Assembly (NCBI GenBank): GCA_002733495.1 | Contig: NVVV01000006.1 | Span: 1-64,000, forward strand | Length of the DNA: 64,000 nucleotides | Source of the DNA: Robiginitomaculum sp. | Lineage (GTDB): Bacteria > Pseudomonadota > Alphaproteobacteria > Caulobacterales > Maricaulaceae | Reading direction: 5' to 3' | Shown here: in pieces, positions 1 through 9,516 of the stretch | Position numbering within the stretch: position 1 is the first letter of the stretch | How the letters are laid out: the number at the start of each line of letters is the position of its first letter | Made by a program: the position numbers and the translations under genes | Notes under the pieces: generated by a model | What the model saw: only the letters and a program-made list of their open reading frames with translations | Told to the model about the DNA's origin: nothing | Databases searched by the model: none

Positions 1-474
1 ACAAACCAGCCAGGCGCTTTGTTCCATCTCGTCTTCTATTTGCCCGGCGCCCCAATTGGCAAAGCCCAAAGCCAGCGCGCTGTGGCGCGGTGGGTGGGCT
101 GAATTGATGGCCAACAGAATATCTTTTGACGCCGTCAGGCCAATATGGTCGGAAATCGGCATGGTCATATCGTCTGTGCGATAGTCCAGACTGTGCAGCA
201 CAAAGCCGCGCTCGCGCTCCACCGGACCGCCATAAAGCACTGGCTGGTCCCGCACCTGAATATCGCTTTTGATGTCCAGTTGTTCCAAAAGATCCGGCAG
301 GCGCAGACCCTCCAGCGGATGATTGATCACCAGGCCCATGGTCTGCTCATCCGAATGGCCACACACATAAATAAGCGAGCGGGCAAATCGCGGATCACCC
401 ATATTGGGGGCCGCAATCAACATGCGTCCACTTAAATATCCCGATTGTTGTTCTTGTGGGTGTTCGCTTTGCAT
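1..474 (-). CDS. algH: YqgE/AlgH family protein (UPF0301), 3' end outside window
   Basis: 158 codons are visible; the C-terminus runs off the left edge. The start MQSEHPQEQQSGYLSGRMLI leads into the family's opening core (LIAAPNMGDPRFARSLIYVC), then MGLVINHP and VLYGGPVERERGF, which are typical of YqgE/AlgH. This is a small, widely conserved proteobacterial protein of unclear biochemical role, once linked to alginate regulation in Pseudomonas. Only a weak AGAG lies upstream of the ATG. The gene is divergent from the AT-rich gene at 566. Family assignment is firm; function is not established. Confidence 0.9.
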   Translation of the reverse strand, partial: MQSEHPQEQQSGYLSGRMLIAAPNMGDPRFARSLIYVCGHSDEQTMGLVINHPLEGLRLPDLLEQLDIKSDIQVRDQPVLYGGPVERERGFVLHSLDYRTDDMTMPISDHIGLTASKDILLAINSAHPPRHSALALGFANWGAGQIEDEMEQSAWLVC

Positions 475-565
475 AATCTCTATTTTGGGACTCTGACGCA
501 AAAACGCAAGGGGGCCGGGCTCGTAGCTATTGTCTCATTAAAGCTTGCATGGTTAATATATACCC

Positions 566-1441
566 ATGGCAGATAAAAAAATGAAACCAAAGTTTAAAGA
601 TAAATTTATTGGGTTTATAGATTTACTTGGTTTTACTAGCATGGTTGATGCATCAGAGAGTAACACAGGGCGCTCACTGGCTGAGTTAATTATTTTACAG
701 ACTATTTTAGAAAATAGAGATGGTATTGATAACATAAGAGAAAATGGACCAATCATCTGCCCTGATAGTGAATATAACCAATTGAATTTGGATATTCAGG
801 TATCACAAATGTCGGACAGCGTACTTTTTTCTTCAGAAATATCCCCATCTGGAGTAATTAATTTAATCAATTTATGTTGGGTTGTTGTGTTCAAATTGTT
901 GCAAGAAGGCGTGTTAGTTAGAGGGTATATTACAAGGGGTTCTTTATATCATGATTCAAAAACATTCGTTGGTTCTGGGTTTAATCGTGCTTATGAATTT
1001 GAAAATGGATCATATAAGAAAAAGTCCAGCGTTACAGCATTCAAAATGCATCCTGATGAATGTGGTACTCCCTTCGTGGAGGTGGATAAAAAAATCACCC
1101 AATATATAGAAGAACAATCAGATCCTTGTTTAAAAACTATGTTCAACCGCTTTGTCATGGAGCAGGAAGATGTAACCGGGCTGTTCCCTTTTAAAAAAAT
1201 TGCCCACGAATGTATCGTAGGTGGTTCAGATTATGATCCTTTGGATGAAATGCGCAGCAATGACGTTGTTCGTAGAATGTTGTTAGTGCTTAAGGAGAAT
1301 ATAGTAAGGTATGTAGATGCTGAAAATCAACAAGTTATGAGAAAAGTAAACCATTACCTTGATGCTTTAAACCGGCAATTGGAGAACTGTGATAAATTTG
1401 ATGAGGCCATTGGCGAATTAGATAAGCCGATAGCGGGGTGA
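566..1441 (+). CDS. Orphan class III nucleotide cyclase-like protein (AT-rich, probably acquired)
   Basis: A 291-residue protein with no signal peptide or membrane segment. FIGFIDLLGFTSMV near residue 15 and QMSDSVLFSS near residue 90 look like the two metal-binding Asp segments of a class III cyclase fold. VLVRGYITRGSLYHD and FVGSGFNRAYEFE follow, as in many uncharacterised bacterial cyclase-like proteins. Pycsar antiphage cyclases share this fold but sit beside a TIR or membrane effector; here the next gene is a housekeeping peroxiredoxin. Base composition is far more AT-rich than the neighbours, and codon choice differs, which suggests transfer. No ribosome binding site is seen, and a TAATAT box lies about 8 bases before the ATG, so the mRNA may be nearly leaderless. 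Catalytic activity is unproven. Confidence 0.6.
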   Translation: MADKKMKPKFKDKFIGFIDLLGFTSMVDASESNTGRSLAELIILQTILENRDGIDNIRENGPIICPDSEYNQLNLDIQVSQMSDSVLFSSEISPSGVINLINLCWVVVFKLLQEGVLVRGYITRGSLYHDSKTFVGSGFNRAYEFENGSYKKKSSVTAFKMHPDECGTPFVEVDKKITQYIEEQSDPCLKTMFNRFVMEQEDVTGLFPFKKIAHECIVGGSDYDPLDEMRSNDVVRRMLLVLKENIVRYVDAENQQVMRKVNHYLDALNRQLENCDKFDEAIGELDKPIAG

Positions 1442-1514
1442 GAAAAATATATATGGTACCCTGTCGCCCTTCTGCTTTGCCCACGGTAAGCTGTTCCAGA
1501 AAAAGGAGAATCGC

Positions 1515-1997
1515 ATGACGATCAAAATTGGTGACAAAGTCCCCGAAGGTAATTTTATGACTTGGGGTGCCGGTGGTCCGGAACCCAAAAGTGCAGACGA
1601 TGTCTTTGCCGGCAAAACTGTGGCCCTGTTTTCCCTGCCGGGCGCCTTTACGCCCACATGCAGCGCCAAGCATTTGCCGAGCTATAAAGAAAACGCTGAT
1701 GCGTTGAAGGCCAAAGGTGTGGACAGTATTGTTTGCACCGCAGTGAATGATGTTTTTGTTCTTCATGCCTGGGAAAAAGAGCATGGATCAGAAAATGGGG
1801 TAACAATGCTTGCCGATGGCAATGGTGATTTTGTCAAAGCACTTGGCCTAGACTTTGATGGTTCAGGTTTTGGTATGGGAACGCGTGGTCAACGCTTTTC
1901 CCTTCTTGTAAAAGATGGTGAGGTTACCCATATTAATATTGAGGAGCCGGGCGAATACCGCGTATCATCTGCGGAACACTTGCTCGCACAGCTCTGA
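1515..1997 (+). CDS. Peroxiredoxin, Prx5-like (AhpC/TSA-redoxin family)
   Basis: A 160-residue cytosolic thiol peroxidase. The Prx5-type active site PGAFTPTCS places the peroxidatic Cys near residue 50, and LPSYKENADALKAKG and VNDVFV follow as in this subfamily. It would reduce hydrogen and alkyl peroxides using glutaredoxin, thioredoxin or glutathione. The ATG is preceded by AAAAGGAGAATCGC, a good ribosome site. Length matches the family. It lies alone between the acquired cyclase-like gene and the qmcA-nfeD pair. Family assignment is firm; the reductant cannot be told from sequence. Confidence 0.93.
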   Translation: MTIKIGDKVPEGNFMTWGAGGPEPKSADDVFAGKTVALFSLPGAFTPTCSAKHLPSYKENADALKAKGVDSIVCTAVNDVFVLHAWEKEHGSENGVTMLADGNGDFVKALGLDFDGSGFGMGTRGQRFSLLVKDGEVTHINIEEPGEYRVSSAEHLLAQL

Positions 1998-2071
1998 TCC
2001 TGTCCGTGCCGGGGGGCGCCAGATAAGGGCAGGTGGTCGTCCTGATCACCTTTGCCCAGAGGAGAAAATAT

Positions 2072-2995
2072 ATGTCACAACTCGCAATTGGCGTGATCGT
2101 CCTTCTTGCCATTATTTTGGGCTTCAGCGCCTTCAAAACCGTGAACCAAGGCATGGAATATACCGTGCAACGCTTTGGGAAATATACCAAAACCCTAAAG
2201 CCTGGCTTTCACATGATTATCCCGTTTATCGACGCTATCGGGTACAAGATGAACATGCGCGAGCGTGTCATCGACGTGCCCAATCAGGAAGTCATCACCA
2301 AAGACAACGCTATGGTCAGCGTGGATGCGGTGGTGTTTGTGCAAACCATGGATGCGGCCCGTGCGGCCTATGAAGTGGACAGCCTGGACTTTGCGGTGAT
2401 CAATCTGTGCCTGACTAATATCCGCACCGTGGTTGGCTCTATGGATCTGGACGAAGTTCTGTCGCGCCGCGATGAAATTAACGGCATGTTGCTGAGCGTA
2501 ATTGACCGGGCGACAAATCCCTGGGGCATGAAGGTGACCCGGATTGAAATCCGCGATCTGACCCCGCCGGCAGATATTACCGCCGCCATGGCCAAACAAA
2601 TGAAGGCCGAGCGGGAAAAACGCGCCGAAATTCTGATCGCCGAGGGTGAAAAGCAATCAGCTATTTTGCGCGCGGAGGGTGAAAAACGTGCCGCTATTCT
2701 GGACTCCGAAGGGCGTAAAGAGGCTGCTTATCGTGATGCAGAGGCACGCGAGCGTCTGGCTCAGGCCGAGGCCAAGGCCACCGAAATGGTCTCCGAAGCC
2801 ATTGCCAAGGGCGATGTGCAGGCAATTAATTATTTTGTTGCACAAAAATATATCGAGGCGTTTGGCAAGCTGGCCGAGTCCGATCAGCAAAAAACGGTGA
2901 TTATCCCGGCGGAATTTTCAACACTGGCGTCCACCGTTGGTGGCATTGGCTCGATCATCAAGGCTGCCGGCCTTTCTAAAGACAGCGGGGCGTAA
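2072..2995 (+). CDS. qmcA: SPFH/Band 7 (stomatin-like) protein QmcA
   Basis: A 307-residue membrane-anchored SPFH protein. An N-terminal membrane segment (LAIGVIVLLAIILGFSAF) is followed by the Band 7 domain (QGMEYTVQRFGKYTKTLKPG, then DNAMVSVDAVVFVQ) and a charged Ala/Glu-rich coiled coil at about residues 185-250 (EREKRAEILIAEGEKQ repeats). SPFH proteins oligomerise in membrane microdomains and often modulate proteases. The start at 2072 is chosen because GGAG lies just upstream and it begins the hydrophobic segment; the reading frame is open further upstream. An nfeD-type gene follows two bases after the stop, the standard partner arrangement. Confidence 0.93.
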   Translation: MSQLAIGVIVLLAIILGFSAFKTVNQGMEYTVQRFGKYTKTLKPGFHMIIPFIDAIGYKMNMRERVIDVPNQEVITKDNAMVSVDAVVFVQTMDAARAAYEVDSLDFAVINLCLTNIRTVVGSMDLDEVLSRRDEINGMLLSVIDRATNPWGMKVTRIEIRDLTPPADITAAMAKQMKAEREKRAEILIAEGEKQSAILRAEGEKRAAILDSEGRKEAAYRDAEARERLAQAEAKATEMVSEAIAKGDVQAINYFVAQKYIEAFGKLAESDQQKTVIIPAEFSTLASTVGGIGSIIKAAGLSKDSGA

Positions 2996-2997
2996 TC

Positions 2998-3462
2998 ATG
3001 GATGCCCTTTATGATGTCCTGATGCATATGAGCGCCTGGCACTGGCTAATCTTTGCCGCTGGTCTTTTGGTACTCGAGCTTTTGACCGGGGGCACGACCT
3101 ATGTGCTCTGGCCTTCGGCGGCGGCCTTTCTCATTGCACTGGGCCACTTTGTCTTGCCTATGACCTGGCAGGTTGAATGGTCGCTATTTGCGGCTTTGAC
3201 CCTGTTACTGACCTTTGTTGGCAGCGCCTATCTCAAGCCGTTGTTGAACAAGGGCGATGAGAACAATTTGAACGATCGGGCCGCGCGCCTGATCGGGCAA
3301 AATGCGCAAATTGCAGGTGATTTTACCAATGGGGCTGGCCGCGTCAGGCTAGGCGATACGCAATGGCAGGCAACCAGCGCAGACGGTGATAACCTGAAAG
3401 CAGGCGTAAAAGTCGTGATAAAATCTGTGAATGGCGTTACCCTGACAGTAGCGCCAGCTTGA
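2998..3462 (+). CDS. NfeD-like membrane protein, short form (YbbJ type)
   Basis: A 154-residue protein with two to three membrane segments at about residues 15-75 (LIFAAGLLVLELLTGGTTYV and LFAALTLLLTFVGSAYL) and a soluble C-terminal beta domain (LIGQNAQIAGDFTNGAGRV, then VKVVIKSVNGVTLTV) of the OB-fold NfeD type. It starts two bases after the qmcA stop, so the two are co-translated. Short NfeD proteins partner SPFH proteins in membrane organisation. Length and pairing fit E. coli YbbJ/QmcA. Confidence 0.9.
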   Translation: MDALYDVLMHMSAWHWLIFAAGLLVLELLTGGTTYVLWPSAAAFLIALGHFVLPMTWQVEWSLFAALTLLLTFVGSAYLKPLLNKGDENNLNDRAARLIGQNAQIAGDFTNGAGRVRLGDTQWQATSADGDNLKAGVKVVIKSVNGVTLTVAPA

Positions 3463-3480
3463 TTTTAAGGCCATAATTGT

Positions 3481-4104
3481 ATGGTTATGGCTGCTAAATT
3501 ACAAACTCCGTTCACGCCGCCCAAACGCGCCTGGCAACGCATGCTCAGCGGGCGGCGTCTGGACATTCTGGACCCTTCGCCACTGGATATCGAGATCGAG
3601 GATATTGCCCACGGTCTGGCCCGCGTGGCGCGGTGGAACGGCCAGACCATGAGCGCCCATGCGTTTTCTGTGGCCGAGCACTCTTTGGTAGTTGAGCAGA
3701 TCGCCCGGCATTTAAAGCCGGGCCTGCAAACGAAATGGTGCCTGGCGGCCTTGCTGCATGATGCGCCCGAATATGTCATCGGCGATATGATCAGCCCGTT
3801 TAAATCAGCGTTGGGCAGTGCCTATAAAACCATAGAGCATAAGCTGGAGGTGGCCATCCATTTGCGCTTTTCCCTGCCAGCCACCCTGCCGGTTGGTATT
3901 GCCCGCCTGATCAAAAAGGCAGACCGGCTTAGCGCCTATTTTGAGGCCACACAGATTGCCGGATTTTCCACCGAAGAAAGTGATAAATACTTTCTCATAC
4001 CGCCGCCGGATCTGCATGTGAGCATCGTGCCTTTGCCAGTGGCGCAGGCGCAGATTGCCTTTATGGATCGGTTTTTGGCCTTGACCCAAAGTGATAATGA
4101 CTGA
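3481..4104 (+). CDS. HD-domain phosphohydrolase (YfbR-like)
   Basis: A 207-residue cytosolic HD-superfamily metal-dependent phosphohydrolase. The metal ligands are visible as MSAHAFSVAEHSL (His), AALLHDAPEYVIGDMISPFK (the HD pair with the following Glu/Asp) and a later KKADRLSAYFEATQ (Asp). The HDAPEYVIGD pattern is that of YfbR-type 5'-deoxynucleotidases. Its last 8 bases overlap the NadQ-like regulator downstream, so the two are translationally coupled; this may tie the hydrolase to nucleotide or NAD metabolism. The substrate is inferred. A second in-frame ATG two codons in (3487) is an alternative start. Confidence 0.85.
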   Translation: MVMAAKLQTPFTPPKRAWQRMLSGRRLDILDPSPLDIEIEDIAHGLARVARWNGQTMSAHAFSVAEHSLVVEQIARHLKPGLQTKWCLAALLHDAPEYVIGDMISPFKSALGSAYKTIEHKLEVAIHLRFSLPATLPVGIARLIKKADRLSAYFEATQIAGFSTEESDKYFLIPPPDLHVSIVPLPVAQAQIAFMDRFLALTQSDND

Positions 4105-4996
4105 GGGCATTATAGAAATCTGCGCCGTTCTGGTGGCCGCCGATGCGCACGACCTTTCTGTCTTGACGCTTGGGCGTCGCGCCTCGGGGCAGGGCTATTC
4201 CTTCTCTTTACCGGCGGCTCCTTTTAATCCGGAAAGGGGCCAGAGCTTTGAAGATCGTCTTCGCGACTGGGCCAGCGTACACACAACGGCGCAGATCACC
4301 CGCATTATGCAGATCGGGGCCAGCACCAAAAACGGGCGCGTTCGCATTGGCTTGCTGGCATTGGTCAGCGACCGCAATGCCTTTATGCCGCGCGGTGCCC
4401 GCTGGACGCCAATCGCAGAAGTTTTCCCGTGGGAAGACTGGCGCGGCGGCCCACCTGACAGCCTGACCTCGGTGCTGCGCCCGGCCCTTGCGGCGGGGCA
4501 AGCCAAACACGATGCTCTTTTTGCCCGACAGCTTGGGCATTGGCGTCCTGAACTGGCGGCTGCACGTTTTGAGGCGCTCTATGGGGCGGGCCTTTTGCCC
4601 GAGGCGTTGCGGGATCGAAGCGGTGCGATGATTTTAGTGCGCGAGCGCCATGCCGCCATTTATGGGCAAATCATGCAGGGCGATGACCGAAAAACCATTG
4701 CCATGGCCTTGTCACATCTGCGTACAGAGCTGGGCCGTGCGCCGGTTTTGTCGGCGCTGTTACCATCGCCGTTTACGCTAGGGGTGTTGCAAAATACCGT
4801 CGAGGCGATCATCGGCCTTCGTCTGCATACACAGAATTTCAGGCGGGATCTGGCGCGCACCGATCTGGTGGTTAAAACCGGAAAATCTGGCCGTGTTGGA
4901 AATTCGCGCCCGGGCCAGTTGTGGACCTGGGCACACCCGGATGATGCGTATAACGCACTGCCGGGCATGCCCTTGCCACGTAAAACTTCTGCTTAA
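4097..4996 (+). CDS. nadQ: NadQ-type regulator of NAD metabolism (Nudix-like plus winged helix)
   Basis: A 299-residue protein. The N-terminal half resembles a degenerate Nudix domain (EICAVLVAADAHDLSVLTLG; no intact Nudix box is seen). The C-terminal part has a winged-helix segment like NrtR's (LGVLQNTVEAIIGLRLHTQN FRRDL, then a Gly-rich RPGQLWTW wing). This layout is that of COG4111/NadQ, an alphaproteobacterial repressor of NAD biosynthesis genes. The ATG at 4097 overlaps the stop of the HD hydrolase gene; a GTG six bases earlier is possible. No nad gene is in the window. Assignment is from memory of the family's architecture. Confidence 0.75.
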   Translation: MTEGIIEICAVLVAADAHDLSVLTLGRRASGQGYSFSLPAAPFNPERGQSFEDRLRDWASVHTTAQITRIMQIGASTKNGRVRIGLLALVSDRNAFMPRGARWTPIAEVFPWEDWRGGPPDSLTSVLRPALAAGQAKHDALFARQLGHWRPELAAARFEALYGAGLLPEALRDRSGAMILVRERHAAIYGQIMQGDDRKTIAMALSHLRTELGRAPVLSALLPSPFTLGVLQNTVEAIIGLRLHTQNFRRDLARTDLVVKTGKSGRVGNSRPGQLWTWAHPDDAYNALPGMPLPRKTSA

Positions 4997-5212
4997 CAGG
5001 GGTTAGTTATGGGCCTTCATCGGGCAGATTTTAATGCCCAGAATGGCATAGGCCAGGTACGGTGATGGTGTTTCCCGCTTTACCCAACAACGTGGCAATA
5101 GGGGCGGACAATGAAGACAAGTCACTCATCTGTATCGCCGTTACACTTTTGGCTTAAGGCTCCCTTGTAACGGGTACAGGCTATCCAGCTCTGCGCCGCT
5201 TATCAATGGGCG

Positions 5213-7876
5213 CTATTTTTCCTTGCGCGGATCATAGGCCAGAATGGGCGAGAGCCATTTTTCAGCTTCGGCAAAACTCATGCCTTTGCGGATGGCATAA
5301 TCTTTCACCTGATCGCGGCCAATCCGCCCTACGGCGAAATAATGCGATTGTGGGTGCGAAAAATAAAAGCCCGACACGCTGGCTGGCGGGGTCATGGCGC
5401 AACTTTCCGTCAGTGACACACCAATGCGTTCTTTGGCTTTCAAGAGCGAGAACAAGGTACGCTTTTCTGTGTGATCCGGTTGCGCCGGATAACCGGGGGC
5501 CGGGCGGATACCCTGAAACTTTTCCGAGATCAGGTCTTTATTGGAAAAGCTTTCATCTGTGGCATAGCCCCATAATTCACGTCGCACCCGGGCGTGCAGG
5601 CTTTCGGCTAGGGCTTCGGCCAGCCGGTCGGCCAGCGATTTGACCATAATGGACGAATAATCATCTCCGGCACGGGCATAGGCGGCGGAACGCTCCGCCT
5701 CGCCATGTCCGGCTGTGACGCAAAACCCGCCAACATAATCGGCGATCAGGCTTGCATGGGGGGCGACAAAATCGCTAAGGGCATAGTTTGGCTTGCCGGT
5801 ATCTTTGGCCATTTGCTGACGTAAGGTGTGCAGGCGGGTCAGTTCGCGGGCGCGGTCCTGCCCCTCCCACAAGATAATATCATCGCCATCGGCATTGGCG
5901 CGCCAGAAGCCCACCACGGCGCGGGGTTGCAGCCAGCGCCCGGTAATAATTTTGTCCAGCATGACCTTGGCATCGGCGATCAGTGTGCGTGCCGCCTCGC
6001 CCTTTTTAGGGTCGTCCAGAATTTGCGGATACCGCCCCTTCACATCCCAACTGGAAAGAAACGGCGTCCAGTCAATATGGCGACGTAAATCGCGCAAGTC
6101 CCAATCATCAAAGGTGCGCACACCCAAAAATTCTGGTGCGGGTGGGCTATAGTTTTGCCAATCTGGCTTTAAGGCGCGGGCGCGGGCGGCCTCCAGTTTC
6201 AGGCGGGGTTTGGCGCTGCGCCCCCCGGCATGAGAAACGCGCAGGCGTTGATAATCATTACGGGTTTGTTTCACCAGCGCGTCGCGGTTTTTATCGGACA
6301 ACAGCGTGCGTACCACGCCCACGGCGCGCGAGGCATCCGAGACATAAAGTGTGGGGCCACGCTCGTATACCGGTTCAATCTTCACCGCCGTGTGCATGGG
6401 TGAGGTGGTGGCCCCGCCGATCAGCAAGGGCATGGACCAGCCCTGGCGCTCCATCTCGGCGGCCACATGCACCATCTCATCAAGGGATGGCGTGATCAGG
6501 CCCGAAAGCCCGATCATGTCTGCCTTTTCCTCGCGCGCGATGCGCAGGATTTTATCGGCAGGCACCATGACGCCCAGATCAACCACGTCATAGCCATTAC
6601 ATTGCAGCACCACGCCGACAATGTTCTTGCCAATATCGTGCACATCGCCTTTGACCGTGGCCATGACGATCTTGCCGTTGGACACGCCTTCCATGCCGGT
6701 GCGGCGCTTTTCTTCTTCCAGATAGGGGACCAGATGGTTCACCGCCTGTTTCATCACCCGGGCGGATTTGACCACTTGCGGTAAAAACATTTTTCCTGCG
6801 CCAAAAAGCTCGCCCACCGCATTCATCCCGGCCATTAACGGCCCTTCGATCACTTCCAGTGGTTTGTCAGCCTCTTGTCGCGCCTCTTCGGTGTCTTCAA
6901 CAATAAAATCAGTCAGGCCATGGATCAGCGCGTGTTTCAGGCGTGCGGCTACATCGCCTGTCCGCCAGCTAAGGTCTGCCGCTTTGGCCACCGCACCGCT
7001 TTGGCCGCGAAACTGATGGGCGATTTCCAACAGGCGCTCGCCTGCATCGGTCCGACGGTTCATGATGACGTCTTCTACACGGGTGCGCAGGTCGGATTCT
7101 ATATCGTCATAAATATCCAATTGCCCGGCATTGACGATGGCCATATCCAGACCCGCACGGATGGCGTGATACAAAAACACCGAATGCATGGCGCGGCGCA
7201 CTGGCTCGTTACCACGAAAGGAAAACGACAGGTTTGAGAGGCCGCCCGAAATGCGCGCATGGGGCAGGGTGTCCTTGATGCGCCGCGTGGCGTTGATGAA
7301 GTCCACGCCGTAATTATCATGCTCGGGCAGGCCGGTGGCCACGGCAAAAATATTGGGATCAAAAATAATATCTTCGGGCGGAAAGCCAGCCCCGACCATA
7401 AGATTATAGGCGCGGGTACAGATTTGCACCTTGCGCTCTTCGGTATCGGCCTGTCCCTTTTCGTCAAAGGCCATCACCACCACGGCGGCCCCATAGCGCA
7501 TGCAATCGCGGACACGGGCCAAAAACGGCTCTTCGCCTTCCTTCATCGAGATGGAATTGACCACCGCCTTGCCTTGCACACATTTCAGGCCAGCCTCGAT
7601 CACTTCCCATTTCGAGCTGTCGATCATCAACGGGACGCGGGCAATGTCCGGCTCGGTGGCGATCAGGCGCAAAAACCGCGTCATGGCTTCGGCCCCGTCC
7701 AGCAGGCCATCATCCATATTCACATCAATGATCTGGGCACCATTGTCGATCTGCTGGCGGGCGACACTTAAGGCTTCTTCGAAATCGCCTTCAACAATCA
7801 GGCGCTTGAAGCGGGCCGAGCCGGACACATTGGTCCGTTCGCCAATATTGACAAAGCGGGAGAGCGAAGCGGTCAT
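5213..7876 (-). CDS. metH: Methionine synthase, pterin/cobalamin-binding and activation part
   Basis: An 887-residue protein equal to the C-terminal two-thirds of E. coli MetH. The pterin-binding barrel (residues 1 to about 300) has [16 protein letters not shown] and [14 protein letters not shown] cap domain follows, then the cobalamin domain near residue 410 with the axial-His signature VHDIGKNIV and [12 protein letters not shown]. The activation domain carries [15 protein letters not shown] and [11 protein letters not shown], the SAM-binding region. It lacks the homocysteine domain, which is encoded two genes upstream at 8449-9516. The ATG overlaps the stop of the flavoprotein gene by 4 bases. 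It transfers a methyl group from methyltetrahydrofolate to homocysteine via B12. Confidence 0.96.
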   Translation of the reverse strand: MTASLSRFVNIGERTNVSGSARFKRLIVEGDFEEALSVARQQIDNGAQIIDVNMDDGLLDGAEAMTRFLRLIATEPDIARVPLMIDSSKWEVIEAGLKCVQGKAVVNSISMKEGEEPFLARVRDCMRYGAAVVVMAFDEKGQADTEERKVQICTRAYNLMVGAGFPPEDIIFDPNIFAVATGLPEHDNYGVDFINATRRIKDTLPHARISGGLSNLSFSFRGNEPVRRAMHSVFLYHAIRAGLDMAIVNAGQLDIYDDIESDLRTRVEDVIMNRRTDAGERLLEIAHQFRGQSGAVAKAADLSWRTGDVAARLKHALIHGLTDFIVEDTEEARQEADKPLEVIEGPLMAGMNAVGELFGAGKMFLPQVVKSARVMKQAVNHLVPYLEEEKRRTGMEGVSNGKIVMATVKGDVHDIGKNIVGVVLQCNGYDVVDLGVMVPADKILRIAREEKADMIGLSGLITPSLDEMVHVAAEMERQGWSMPLLIGGATTSPMHTAVKIEPVYERGPTLYVSDASRAVGVVRTLLSDKNRDALVKQTRNDYQRLRVSHAGGRSAKPRLKLEAARARALKPDWQNYSPPAPEFLGVRTFDDWDLRDLRRHIDWTPFLSSWDVKGRYPQILDDPKKGEAARTLIADAKVMLDKIITGRWLQPRAVVGFWRANADGDDIILWEGQDRARELTRLHTLRQQMAKDTGKPNYALSDFVAPHASLIADYVGGFCVTAGHGEAERSAAYARAGDDYSSIMVKSLADRLAEALAESLHARVRRELWGYATDESFSNKDLISEKFQGIRPAPGYPAQPDHTEKRTLFSLLKAKERIGVSLTESCAMTPPASVSGFYFSHPQSHYFAVGRIGRDQVKDYAIRKGMSFAEAEKWLSPILAYDPRKEK

Positions 7877-8439
7877 ACGTCCTCGCTCGCCGCTGGCCGG
7901 GTCAGACCTGGCAAGCCATCCAGACTGGTGGTATTGGTGTTAAAGCGGTGCTCGGTCCAATCGTCATAGGGCATTTTTTCCGTCCAGCGTTGTAATTGCT
8001 CGCGTTCGCCCTTGAACTCGAAAAACGGTACGCCCCAGCCGCACGAATCCATCACATGGTCAATATCAATGATGATGATCGCCCGGGCGCGCGCAAAATC
8101 AGGAAACCGTTTCAATAGATCGGCAAAGCGCGGATCGGTAAAAGGCACCGCCTCGCCGCGTCCGAAAATGCGCACAATATTGGCTTTGCCTTCAAACGCA
8201 CAGAACATCAGGGTGATGCGCCCGTTTTCGCGGCAATGCGCCTGGGTTTCAATGCCCGATCCGCCAAGGTCCAGATAGGCCACGGTGTTATTGTCGATCA
8301 CAGCCAGACTGTCATAGCCCTTGGGCGAAACATTAACGTGGCCGTCGGCGCTAAGCGGCGCGGTGGCAACGAAAAACATTTTCTGTGCCTTGATGAAGGT
8401 GATCAGACCATCATTTAGTTGATCGAAGGATTTTCCCAT
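7873..8439 (-). CDS. Pyridoxamine 5'-phosphate oxidase-like FMN-binding protein
   Basis: A 188-residue split-barrel protein of the PNPOx-like superfamily. [21 protein letters not shown], then [20 protein letters not shown] and [19 protein letters not shown], match the FMN-binding pattern of these proteins. It lies inside the methionine operon between the two halves of MetH, 9 bases after metH-N, and overlaps metH-C by ATGA. Its substrate is unknown. A role in flavin-dependent reduction linked to B12 chemistry is only a guess from position. Confidence 0.85.
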   Translation of the reverse strand: MGKSFDQLNDGLITFIKAQKMFFVATAPLSADGHVNVSPKGYDSLAVIDNNTVAYLDLGGSGIETQAHCRENGRITLMFCAFEGKANIVRIFGRGEAVPFTDPRFADLLKRFPDFARARAIIIIDIDHVMDSCGWGVPFFEFKGEREQLQRWTEKMPYDDWTEHRFNTNTTSLDGLPGLTRPAASEDV

Positions 8440-8448
8440 AATCTATAC

Positions 8449-9516
8449 TCACGCGATAAGTTCAAAAGGTTCCAACCCCGATAGCCGAAGGGCTATGGGA
8501 CGGGCGGTGACGGTGCGGGGTTTTACCCCGGCAACGGCGGCTGCGATGGCGCGGATATGGTCCGGCGTGGTGCCGCAACAGCCGCCAACGATATTGACCA
8601 GACCATCGCGCGCCCATTCGCTTAGATGACCCGATGTGGTGTCCGGCGTTTCATCATATTCGCCAAAAGCATTGGGCAGGCCCGCATTGGGATAGGCGAT
8701 GATCAGGCAATCAGCGGCGCGGGCCATGTCGGCCACAAAAGGGCGCAGCTCGCTGGCCCCAAGGGCACAGTTAAGACCCGCCGCCCAGGGCTTGGCATGG
8801 GCGATGGAGTTCCAAAAGGCCTCGGTGGTCTGGCCGGTCAGGGTGCGCCCGGAATTATCGGTAATGGTGCCCGATAAAATCAGCGGCACCGGGTCATCAG
8901 AATTGGCATTCACGTCCATGCAGGCGGCAATGGCGGCCTTGGCATTCAAGGTGTCAAACACGGTTTCGATAGCAAAAAAATCCACATCATCGGCCATAGC
9001 TGCGGCCTGCGCATAATAGCTGTCATAGACCTGATCAAAATCCACCTCGCGATAGCCCGGGTCTTCGACCTTGGGGGAGAGCGACAGGGTTTTGCTCAAG
9101 GGGCCAATGGCTCCCATGACGGCGCGGGGGCGCTCCGGCTCTGCGGCTTCGGCGGCGTCGGCAGCTGCCCGGGCCAGTTTCGCCCCGGTACGGGCAATCT
9201 CGACCGCGACATCCTGTAGGTCATAATCGGCCTGACTGATCGACGTGGCGTTAAAGGTGTTGGTTTCGATCAGATCGGCCCCGGCGGCCAGATAATCGTC
9301 ATGAATGGTGCGAATGGCCTCCGGCAGGGTCAGGTTGAGCAGGTCGTTATCACCGCGCAAGGGCACCGGCCAGGTGGCAAAGCGTTCGCCATGAAATATT
9401 TTGTCGCCCAGGCCCAGCGACTGAATGGCGGTGCCCATTGCGCCATCGGTGACCAACACGCGGGTTTTGGCCAGTTCGGTCAGTTTGTCTCGGCGGATCT
9501 TCCGGGGCGTACTCAT
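8449..9516 (-). CDS. metH: Methionine synthase, homocysteine-binding (N-terminal) part
   Basis: A 355-residue homocysteine methyltransferase domain. [34 protein letters not shown] and the zinc-ligand segments [10 protein letters not shown] and [15 protein letters not shown] are all present. It would work in trans with the pterin/B12 half encoded at 5213-7876. The ATG at 9516 is chosen because it overlaps the metF stop (ATGA); the frame is open for 41 more codons upstream, but that stretch is the metF gene read in another frame. Splitting of MetH at this boundary is common in Alphaproteobacteria. Confidence 0.95.
   Translation of the reverse strand: MSTPRKIRRDKLTELAKTRVLVTDGAMGTAIQSLGLGDKIFHGERFATWPVPLRGDNDLLNLTLPEAIRTIHDDYLAAGADLIETNTFNATSISQADYDLQDVAVEIARTGAKLARAAADAAEAAEPERPRAVMGAIGPLSKTLSLSPKVEDPGYREVDFDQVYDSYYAQAAAMADDVDFFAIETVFDTLNAKAAIAACMDVNANSDDPVPLILSGTITDNSGRTLTGQTTEAFWNSIAHAKPWAAGLNCALGASELRPFVADMARAADCLIIAYPNAGLPNAFGEYDETPDTTSGHLSEWARDGLVNIVGGCCGTTPDHIRAIAAAVAGVKPRTVTARPIALRLSGLEPFELIA

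Noticed and set aside
566-1997. Complete Pycsar defence operon
   Set aside because: The gene after the cyclase-like protein is an ordinary peroxiredoxin, and no TIR or membrane effector is nearby.
1915-2373. 152-residue ORF spanning the end of the peroxiredoxin gene and the start of qmcA
   Set aside because: Frame-shifted shadow: Arg/His/Gly-rich, no start signal, and it crosses two well-supported genes.
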